The notes beneath the pieces are model-generated. The model had not been told where the DNA came from. It did not search any database and worked only from the letters and a program-made list of their open reading frames with translations. 14,012 nt of DNA from Candidatus [Bacteroides] periocalifornicus (lineage in GTDB: Bacteria > Bacteroidota > Bacteroidia > Bacteroidales > CAJPTX01), in the NCBI GenBank assembly GCA_001421095.1, contig LIIK01000055.1:312-14323 (forward strand), in the 5' to 3' direction. The translations under genes were made by a program, and so were the position numbers. Positions 8,079 to 14,012 of this stretch are shown in pieces; within the stretch, counting starts at the first letter, position 1, and each line of letters opens with the position of its first letter.

Positions 8079-8801
8079 CTACATGATTCTTCCCCTTTTC
8101 CACCTCGCCCCCGCCCGGTAGAGCAGGTAGCCGATACCGCCGCCCGCAATCAATAGCAACACCAGTAGCCCAGCCTGCAGAAGCGTAGCCCAACCATTGC
8201 CCACCGAGGGGGCCACTACCCTGCTCTGCGGGGCAAACATGTAGGCCATAACCACTATGGCCAGCGTTGTTAGGCAGAGCAGCACCACCACCTCATTGCC
8301 CCAGCGCAGCCAACGCACCACCCACGGGGCTAGCAGCACCAATGCCGCCGTTGCTAGCATCATAGCCCCCGTAACCAGCCAGAATGACATCCCCGGCAGC
8401 TCGAAGAGCAACACTACCCGCACGTAGAACAGCGCGGGGAAAGCCAGCACTGGCGGAATGAATATCGCCAACCGCTGCCCCACCACCCTCGCGCAGTACA
8501 TCAGCCCGTAGTAATGGTACTCATGGCGAGTAGGCCAACGGTTCTGCGCAGTGGCAGCCGCCATTACCAGCATCACATCTAGCATCACCAGCAGGGTAAC
8601 GTTGCCCAGCTGCAGCGGGGTGTTCAGCGTGCTATCGACCCAGAGCTTGCTCACCTGCAGCGTCCACGGATGGATAAGCGCAAGGAAAAGCACATAGATA
8701 CCCGCATGCGCCAACCTCAAGACCCACTGCGCCCGCTGCCCTTCCTCCACCAGGAGCTTCAGCAGCGCCAGCACGCTAAGCAGTAAGAAGACCCCAGACA
8801 T
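8079..8801 (-). CDS. hmuT: HmuT, polytopic membrane protein of the haem-utilisation set
   Basis: A 240-residue, very hydrophobic protein with about seven membrane segments, near residues 1-16, 30-50, 63-84, 108-134, 138-165, 168-190 and 204-228, and a basic C terminus (RAGARWKRGRIM). A histidine-containing loop (TRHEYHYYGLMY) lies at 91-102, between the third and fourth segments. ATG 8801 is chosen because GGGAGG stands 8 bp before it and because the longer frame up to 8849 runs into a dispersed repeat. The protein is assigned as HmuT by its place between hmuS and hmuU; the family itself has no well-known biochemical role. It may hold or pass haem or electrons to HmuS, which is speculation. 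It ends with TAG. Confidence 0.75.
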   Translation of the reverse strand: MSGVFLLLSVLALLKLLVEEGQRAQWVLRLAHAGIYVLFLALIHPWTLQVSKLWVDSTLNTPLQLGNVTLLVMLDVMLVMAAATAQNRWPTRHEYHYYGLMYCARVVGQRLAIFIPPVLAFPALFYVRVVLLFELPGMSFWLVTGAMMLATAALVLLAPWVVRWLRWGNEVVVLLCLTTLAIVVMAYMFAPQSRVVAPSVGNGWATLLQAGLLVLLLIAGGGIGYLLYRAGARWKRGRIM

Positions 8802-8818
8802 TATTTGAACCTCCCTAT

Positions 8819-8850
8819 TGTAGAGGCGAGTCGAAAGCTGCCCGCCCACT
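8819..8850. repeat. Copy of a 32-bp dispersed repeat
   Basis: It matches 1731-1762 at 27 of 32 positions in the same orientation, including the core CGAAAG and the flank CCCACT/TCCACT. The five differences are all transitions. The other copy can fold (GGGCGGGC facing GCCCGTCC); this copy pairs less well. It ends 17 bp before the hmuT start codon. Confidence 0.65.
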
Positions 8851-8963
8851 ATTCCACTATCTGCACTTTTCCCCTTTCATTCACCGAACCATCGCCATCT
8901 TCCCCAGCCCCACTCTATGCCACAGGGTAAAAAGCCCAAGATTCTGCACAGCGGCTGTAAGCA

Positions 8964-9002
8964 TCCTAGTAGCCACGAAGCATGCCGCATTGGCTACTAG
9001 GA
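8964..9002 (-). promoter_or_regulatory. Strong stem-loop downstream of hmuS
   Basis: TCCTAGTAGCCA (8964-8975) and TGGCTACTAGGA (8991-9002) form a perfect 12-bp inverted repeat around a 15-nt loop that contains GCATGCCGCAT. It begins 28 nt after the hmuS stop. There is no T tract after it on the minus strand, so it is more likely an mRNA-stabilising or processing hairpin, or a protein site, than a classical terminator. It could set different levels for hmuS and hmuTUV. Confidence 0.55.
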
Positions 9003-9030
9003 CACACACAGCCAATCAGCATTATTCTCC

Positions 9031-12000
9031 CTACTCTTCCCTCTTCCTCCTTCTGGCAAATACGATAAGCGCCGCGGCTATCACCACTATACCACCTATA
9101 ATCCATGTAAGGCTCTTCTGCCACGGGCTGCCCTCAGTGGTCTGTACCTGGCTGTTCTGCTCGTCCTTCTTCAGCACCTGGCCCTTGCTGTCTGCCGAGG
9201 GGGCGGCATTGCGCACCTGGTCTATCTTCGCCTCGTAGTCGGCCTTGGTCTGGGCATCCACCTGTTGGCCGATGAAATCGCGCAGCTTCGCGTTGTTGCA
9301 TACCGTACCGCTACAGCCAGCGCCGAACTCCTTAATCAGGTCAGTGTGTATCTTGGCGAGGTTGGCCACCACCTCTGGGCTCGCCTTCCACATGCCTTTG
9401 CGCACCGTCTCGAGCATGGTGCCCGTCATATTCTGGAGGGCGGCCGGATTCTCCCGTTTGAAGAATTCTACCGTACCGAGGTGCTGGGTATCTGCAACGT
9501 ACATGTCATAGATAGCCTCCCAGAGCTCACGGTCTATTACGCTCTCCTTCATCACATTCCAGCCGTAGGTGTTGGTTATCGTCTCGTCAATAGCCGCTGC
9601 AGCACCTGCCCCCTCGGCCAGCATCTGCTTCACGTAGGTAGGGTTAAGGATGGTAGTTCTAGCCTCCACCCCTATAGCCTGCTTAATCTCCTGGGTACGC
9701 ACCCGATTCCTATTGCGCAGGTCAGAGAAATAGCCCTCGGGATCCTTGCCCGTAACCTCATGCACCGCGAGCGTAAGGCCGCCCATGAATTCGTACACAT
9801 GGTCTAGGCTAAGCGCGCCCCAGGTATTACTCTGGCGGGGCTGCACCACCGCATCGGTATTCTGCAGCGCAGCGCGGAAAGTACCCTCGGTGAATGAGCC
9901 CCAAGCCCCCTTGCTGCCGTAGATGGCCCCCATGTTATTGAGGTAGACCGAGGCGATTTCGCTCCTATCCTCCCACTTATCGCCAGCCTCCACCATCTCC
10001 TGTATTCCCGTGCCATACGCACCGTTCACCCCGCCGAACACGCGCGCCGTGCTTAGCTCGCGGGCCTGCGCAGGCGTTAGCCCTTGGTCGAGCAATGCCC
10101 GCTCGGCATCCGTTACACCTTTGGCCACCATATTCTCCACCGCATCGGCAGGAGCCTCTGCGGCCAACTCTACCGCCTTCTGGATTAGGAAGAGCCGCGA
10201 GGCCGCAATATCGCGCAGCTGTCCGCTGGTCTGCACCACCACATCGATCCTTGGCCGACCAAGCTCCTCGGCGGGTATTAGCTCCACGTCGAGCACCCGC
10301 CCCATGCGGTCGCGCACGGGCTGCACGCCTAGCAGGTAGAGGATTTCGCCCACGGTAGTTCCCTCGCTCTCTATGAAACTGCTACTCCAGAGCGTGAAGC
10401 TCACCTTGCGAGGGAAGTCACCATCGTGCCGCTTGCGATAGTCGGCTATCAGATCGTCGGCTAGCTGCTTGGCATGCTCCCACGCCTTCTGGGTTGGGGT
10501 GCGCTCAGGATCTATAGCGTACAGATTGCGCCCCGTGGGGAGTACGCTCGGCGAGGCGATGTAGTCGCCCCCAGGCGACGGGGCCATATAGCCACCATTG
10601 TAGGCGTTCTCTATCCCCTTGAGTTCTCTACTAGGACTCTCCAGCAAGGCCTGCTTATAGTAGGGAACCTTCACCAACGCCTCGCGTATCATCCCAATAG
10701 CCTCTACCAGGGGCTGCACGCTGTCGAGGAATTTCTGGTCTACCTTGCCCGAATCGGAATTTCCCATTGGCATACTGCCTGGGTGTCCGCCCATGCCCTC
10801 CGGCTTCGCGCCTTCCTTAGGCATACCCCCTGGGTGACCACCCATGCTCTCCGGCTTCGCGCCTTCCTTAGGCATACCACCTGGGTGTCCACCCATGCCC
10901 GCCGGCTTTGCGCCTTCCCTAGGCGTATCTACAGGATGCCCCTCATTGCCCTTTGCCTTCGCATCGCCAGTAGGATGTCCGCCAGCAGCCCCTTCAGGAC
11001 GCTTGCCGATTTTGGGTATCCATGAGGGATGCCCGCCACCCATCATACCTCCCGATTTTCCACCCATCTTCCCGCTCATGCTGCCCATGGAGGTAGGCAT
11101 ACCCATCATGCTCCCCATCCCCATCATTCCCCCGCTACCCTGCTTGGCCTTCTCGGCCTGCATAGCCAGGTAGGCCTTCTCGGTGGCGAGGTCGCCAGCC
11201 CGCACTCCAGCCCGCTGTAGCTCGGCCTGCAGATCCACATTCGGGCGCGCTTGTATAGCCCTAATCTGCGCCTCGGCGGGTTTCAGGAAGTGCTGCGCAT
11301 AGTAGGTGTCATTTTTAATTTGCGCAGCTGTGGCCTGCCCGCGATACTTGGCGAGCTGGGCAATACCGTAAGCAAGCGGATCTACCGTGAGCATCCGCAC
11401 GCTGCTGGCGATTTTCTCAGCTGGGAACGGTATTCCGGTGCGGTACATCCCCCCGGGGATTTTAGCCGTGGCCAACTCTACCACGAAGTCAGAGAGCATG
11501 TCGATCTCATCCCTACTGTAGGGCTTGCTGAGTACAGAGTCGAGCTTGAGATCGCGATAGTAGCCCTTGGCAACGGCTATTTTCTTAATCCTCAGGCTCA
11601 AGGCTTCATCATCCTTCTCATTGCCAAGGTACTGCTCACAAAGCTTGAGGAATGCCGACACCTCGGCCTCCAGCTCGGTGGATATGAAGGGAGGCGCAAG
11701 GTACGACACCAGCTCGGCATAGCTACGTCTTTTAGCAATGATAGCCTCGCCGATGTTCGCAGTGGTGTAGTAGTAGATGTGCGGAAGGGTATTCACCATC
11801 CGATCAGTGTAGTCCTCATGGCTGAGCGCCACCTGCTTCCCGGGGATGAATTCCAGGCTGCCGTGCGTGCCGAAGTGCATCATCACATCGGCGCCAAAGG
11901 CGTAGCGCACCCACATGTACGAGGCGATGAATGGGTAGGCTGGCACAGGCACAGAGCCGTGGACCATCTTGAAATCGTTAGCCCCTGCACCCTGCGCAGG

Positions 12001-13497
12001 CTGCGGGAGTATGGCCACATTCCCGAGCTGGATACGGGTTACCGCAATGCCCGGCTTCCCATCCTGCACATAGGTAAGGTACTCGCCCGGCACAGGGCCG
12101 TACTTGGCCTTGAGGGTATCGCGCTGGCGCGGCGTTAGGGTTATATCCACCCAGCGCTGTAGCGAATCGGCGGGCACAAAGGCCGGGTAGCCGCTCCGCA
12201 TGAAATCGCTCTGCGCCCCCTCTGCATAGCTATTGAATAGTGCCCCCTGGGTCATTATCAATCGGTTGAACTCCTTGGCAGTGGCGGGTAGCCCATCCAC
12301 ATTATAGCCCGCCTGCTTCAGATGCACCAGCACATTGAAGAGCGAGTTATCCACCTCTATCCCCTGCGCCACGAGGCTATTTGCCCCAGGGCCCTTGTAG
12401 TAGTAGATAGCAACCCGTTTCTCGCCATTGGGCTTATGCTTAAGCGCGACGTAATTCTTGGCCAGCTGGCAGAAGGTGGCGAGCCGCTCGGAGGCGGTAC
12501 GGAATATCTTCAGACCGTCGTTCCGCTCCTCCATCACCACGAGGGCGTAGGGCAGTATGGCACCGTCAATCTCTGGCGTTACTACGCTCTGGCTCAGGAA
12601 TCCGCCAATGAGCCCGTTCGGGTCGGCCACCCACTCCTGGTGGGTCATCCCCACGGTTATGGGGGCGAGCACGGGAATGTTTCGCCCTTTCAGCCAAGCT
12701 ATCAGCTCATCGCTACGTCCTGAGAGCAGGCGTCCGTGGGGGAAGTAGACCACCAGGTCGGGCTGTATGGAATCGAGGAACTCGAGCCGCTTGCCGAACG
12801 ATGAGATCTGGTAGATGTTGAATCCCTGGGCCGTAAGTCCATCGTAGAGTTCATCGAGGTACTCCCGATTCGAGTTGAACGGGCCTGCAATCCCTGTGAT
12901 AACCGCCACCCTTGGGGCGCCCTCACGGTAACCATGCGCCCTGTAGTACTCCTCATACTCGCGAATGCTGTAGAAGGCCTTGTCCTCGGAGTCACGCGCG
13001 AAGAGCAAGTCATCGCCATAGCGAATCGGCTCGGCCACCTCGCCCGTGCGTAGGGGCTTGCCCACCACATCGCGCCGCAGGTAGTTGAAGGCCGAGCGGT
13101 AGTTGCTCGTCCCCCCGTTCATTATGTAGCGTAGCAGGGTCTTCTGCGCCACGCTGTCCATGTTGGTGAGGTTGTTCTCGGGGGTAGTCACCATCATGGT
13201 GGTGTACTTCACCCCCTTCTCGTCGAGCGCACGGATAATATCGCGGTCATCCTCCGTCCACTTGAGGCCCATGCCGAACACCAGCACGGCATCGTACTTC
13301 GATAGGCGGGTGAGGTCATACTCTGGCCGCACATCCGCATTGAGCTTGTCGGCAGAGAGAACCATCCGGCTCAGCATGAAATCGGGCATATTGACAGCCG
13401 CCACCCGTATAGGCCGAGGCCGTAAGCAGAGCCATAGCACCACCCCGAGCACCACTAGCACTACGAGGCCTAGGAGTAGGAAAACTTTCTTCTTCAT
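9031..13497 (-). CDS. hmuS: HmuS, membrane-anchored CobN/magnesium-chelatase H-like protein
   Basis: A giant 1488-residue CobN/ChlH-like protein. It begins MKKKVFLLLGLVVLVVLG, a signal anchor at about residues 5-25, and ends with a membrane segment at about 1464-1481 followed by RRRKREE, so the bulk is probably periplasmic. CobN-family landmarks are visible: HFGTHGSLEFIPGKQ near 541 and NGGYMAPSPGGDY...LPTGRNLYAIDP after the central insertion. ATG 13497 is preferred over a more upstream start because it gives the signal anchor at once. Known cobaltochelatase CobN is cytoplasmic and works with CobS/CobT; neither is here, and the hmuTUV context points to haem iron release or porphyrin handling instead, as described for HmuS of Bacteroides and Porphyromonas. 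Residues about 787-920 form a low-complexity insertion rich in Met, Gly and GHP motifs. The gene ends with TAG. Confidence 0.9.
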   Translation of the reverse strand: MKKKVFLLLGLVVLVVLGVVLWLCLRPRPIRVAAVNMPDFMLSRMVLSADKLNADVRPEYDLTRLSKYDAVLVFGMGLKWTEDDRDIIRALDEKGVKYTTMMVTTPENNLTNMDSVAQKTLLRYIMNGGTSNYRSAFNYLRRDVVGKPLRTGEVAEPIRYGDDLLFARDSEDKAFYSIREYEEYYRAHGYREGAPRVAVITGIAGPFNSNREYLDELYDGLTAQGFNIYQISSFGKRLEFLDSIQPDLVVYFPHGRLLSGRSDELIAWLKGRNIPVLAPITVGMTHQEWVADPNGLIGGFLSQSVVTPEIDGAILPYALVVMEERNDGLKIFRTASERLATFCQLAKNYVALKHKPNGEKRVAIYYYKGPGANSLVAQGIEVDNSLFNVLVHLKQAGYNVDGLPATAKEFNRLIMTQGALFNSYAEGAQSDFMRSGYPAFVPADSLQRWVDITLTPRQRDTLKAKYGPVPGEYLTYVQDGKPGIAVTRIQLGNVAILPQPAQGAGANDFKMVHGSVPVPAYPFIASYMWVRYAFGADVMMHFGTHGSLEFIPGKQVALSHEDYTDRMVNTLPHIYYYTTANIGEAIIAKRRSYAELVSYLAPPFISTELEAEVSAFLKLCEQYLGNEKDDEALSLRIKKIAVAKGYYRDLKLDSVLSKPYSRDEIDMLSDFVVELATAKIPGGMYRTGIPFPAEKIASSVRMLTVDPLAYGIAQLAKYRGQATAAQIKNDTYYAQHFLKPAEAQIRAIQARPNVDLQAELQRAGVRAGDLATEKAYLAMQAEKAKQGSGGMMGMGSMMGMPTSMGSMSGKMGGKSGGMMGGGHPSWIPKIGKRPEGAAGGHPTGDAKAKGNEGHPVDTPREGAKPAGMGGHPGGMPKEGAKPESMGGHPGGMPKEGAKPEGMGGHPGSMPMGNSDSGKVDQKFLDSVQPLVEAIGMIREALVKVPYYKQALLESPSRELKGIENAYNGGYMAPSPGGDYIASPSVLPTGRNLYAIDPERTPTQKAWEHAKQLADDLIADYRKRHDGDFPRKVSFTLWSSSFIESEGTTVGEILYLLGVQPVRDRMGRVLDVELIPAEELGRPRIDVVVQTSGQLRDIAASRLFLIQKAVELAAEAPADAVENMVAKGVTDAERALLDQGLTPAQARELSTARVFGGVNGAYGTGIQEMVEAGDKWEDRSEIASVYLNNMGAIYGSKGAWGSFTEGTFRAALQNTDAVVQPRQSNTWGALSLDHVYEFMGGLTLAVHEVTGKDPEGYFSDLRNRNRVRTQEIKQAIGVEARTTILNPTYVKQMLAEGAGAAAAIDETITNTYGWNVMKESVIDRELWEAIYDMYVADTQHLGTVEFFKRENPAALQNMTGTMLETVRKGMWKASPEVVANLAKIHTDLIKEFGAGCSGTVCNNAKLRDFIGQQVDAQTKADYEAKIDQVRNAAPSADSKGQVLKKDEQNSQVQTTEGSPWQKSLTWIIGGIVVIAAALIVFARRRKREE
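10769..10921 (-). repeat. Three 51-bp tandem repeats inside hmuS
   Basis: Three units begin (plus-strand GGCATA) at 10769, 10820 and 10871, each exactly 51 bp, and a fourth, diverged unit begins at 10922. They encode 17-residue copies of the form GGHPGGMPKEGAKPE-x-M, at about residues 859-910 of HmuS. The near-identity of the units at DNA level suggests recent expansion and likely length variation between strains. Confidence 0.9.
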
Positions 13498-13654
13498 GGG
13501 AGGGAAAGGATTAATGGGACACCATCTCAAATGCACAATGCACAATAACTCTACCCGCACGGTTCACACCGCGAAATTAACGATTTTTTGCCCCAATGGG
13601 GGGAATTTTCCCGGCAATGCGATACGATTTATAAGCAAGACCGTAGTTACAACC

Positions 13655-13798
13655 TATTGCGCGACGCGGCAGCGAGCCTTAAGCGCAATGCAGTATCATT
13701 TCTTAAGCGCGGTGCAGTATCAAATTTTAAGCGCAGTGCAGTATCAATTTTTAAGAGCTTCGCGGCATCATTTTTAAGCGCGACGCGGCACGCCACGT
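13655..13798. repeat. 24-bp tandem repeat array, about six units
   Basis: Units start at 13655, 13679, 13703, 13727, 13751 and 13775 with an exact 24-bp period. The three central ones follow TTAAGCGCRRTGCAGTATCA plus four A/T-rich bases; the outer ones drift towards GCGCGACGCGGCA. The reverse complement of the unit core (GATACTGCATTGCGCTTA) matches GATGCCGCATCGCGATTA at 1677 at 14 of 18 positions, so it belongs to the same repeat family. Confidence 0.85.
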
Positions 13799-13804
13799 CG
13801 CTAC
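13781..13804. repeat. Palindromic repeat shared with 1877-1900
   Basis: CGACGCGGC-AC-GCCACGTCG followed by CTAC is identical to 1877-1900 except for one base in the right arm. The copy at 1877 is a perfect 9-bp inverted repeat. The two copies lie in the same orientation about 11.9 kb apart. It is continuous with the last unit of the 24-bp array. Confidence 0.75.
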
Positions 13805-14012
13805 TAAAACCCCACACGCCTGGTAAACGGTGTCATTTCAGAGTTCACGGAAATGTCTGCAATTGGTGGGAAAACCATTTCGGGCTAGGCCTTAAACCTC
13901 CAATACGGGAATCGGAGAATAATCCCCCCTAGGGCTATATCCAGCAAACGCATAGGTGTAACTGGCTTGATAAGCTCTGCACCTCCTCCGTACCTGCGCC
14001 GTACCATCGCCG

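Larger units (their letters stand above)
8802..9030. other. 229-bp hmuS-hmuT spacer
   Basis: No gene is seen. It holds the hmuT ribosome-binding site (about 8810-8815), a 32-bp repeat at 8819-8850 shared with 1731-1762, and a strong stem-loop at 8964-9002. No TAnnTTTG element was found on the minus strand, so hmuTUV are most likely reached by transcription from upstream of hmuS. Confidence 0.6.
13498..14012. other. Gene-poor region upstream of hmuS
   Basis: No convincing gene was found in these 515 bases. hmuR and hmuY, which precede hmuS in Porphyromonas gingivalis, are not present here. The region holds a 24-bp tandem repeat (13655-13798) and a palindromic repeat (13781-13804). No TAnnTTTG promoter was found on the minus strand. 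In the last 120 bases two minus-strand frames stay open from the window edge, to stops at 13885-13887 and 13892-13894. One could be the 3' end of a gene lying to the right, but I cannot say which. Confidence 0.6.

Noticed and set aside
11251..12138. Long plus-strand open frame (295 codons) and others at 10474-11025 and 12322-12723
   Set aside because: They lie opposite hmuS, whose CobN motifs and domain order are clear. The antisense frames show no recognisable domains and follow from the GC-rich codon pattern.
9031..13497. Cobaltochelatase CobN for vitamin B12 synthesis
   Set aside because: The protein has membrane anchors at both ends and its neighbours are hmuT, hmuU and hmuV; no cob genes or CobS/CobT-like ATPases are present.
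13160..13777. Plus-strand frame with an octapeptide repeat (LSAVQYQF-like), and a second frame at 13588-13932
   Set aside because: The repeat arises because the 24-bp array is a multiple of three and stays open in several frames. Much of the first frame is antisense to hmuS.
13655..13798. CRISPR array
   Set aside because: The 24-bp units are directly adjacent, with no unique spacers and no cas genes nearby.
13885..14012. Minus-strand 3' end of a gene entering from the right
   Set aside because: Two frames are open over about 120 bases and neither gives a recognisable protein end, so no coding call is made.

Overview
The window reads as a chromosomal segment of a Bacteroidota bacterium, probably Bacteroidales and possibly Porphyromonas-like. 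Two observations point there. Two promoters carry the Bacteroidota-type -7 element TAnnTTTG (both TAACTTTG), each with a TTG/TTTG element 18-19 bp upstream. The right half carries hmuS-hmuT-hmuU-hmuV, the haem-utilisation gene set known from Porphyromonas gingivalis and Bacteroides. No rRNA, tRNA, CRISPR array or insertion sequence was recognised.

Layout, left to right. 1-1521 (+): the 3' part of an N6-adenine DNA methyltransferase of type IIG/Eco57I style, cut by the window edge. 1522-1960: a gene-free stretch full of short palindromic repeats. 1993-2400 (+): an OsmC/Ohr-family protein with a clear promoter and a terminator shared with the convergent gene. 5107-2471, 5793-5125 and 6867-5800 (all -): three closely packed genes transcribed from a promoter near 6918-6947. 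In order of transcription they are an SMC/OLD-like AAA ATPase, a DUF4276 (TOPRIM-like) protein, and a large helical, TPR-like protein. The second and third are each interrupted by one in-frame TAG codon. 13497-7133 (-): hmuS (a giant CobN-like, membrane-anchored chelatase-type protein), hmuT (polytopic membrane protein), hmuU (TolQ/ExbB/MotA-type) and hmuV (DUF2149, one membrane segment). A hairpin at 6967-7003 probably terminates this unit. 13498-14012: a gene-poor upstream region holding a 24-bp tandem repeat related to the repeats at 1.7-1.9 kb.

How the genes work together. HmuS, anchored by an N-terminal and a C-terminal membrane segment, would act on haem or porphyrin on the periplasmic side, energised or assisted by the HmuT/U/V membrane partners. 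The ATPase plus DUF4276 pair resembles two-gene ATPase/TOPRIM defence modules (OLD, AbiL/RloAB, PARIS-like). Its AT-richer sequence compared with the hmu genes suggests acquisition by transfer. Whether the downstream TPR-like gene belongs to that module is an inference from spacing only.

Most worth a second look: the two in-frame amber codons in consecutive genes; a roughly 130-residue Met/Gly/His-Pro-rich insertion with a 51-bp tandem repeat inside HmuS; hmuT and hmuU lying in one frame separated only by TAG and 13 sense codons; and a family of dispersed short repeats that flanks and enters the hmu locus.
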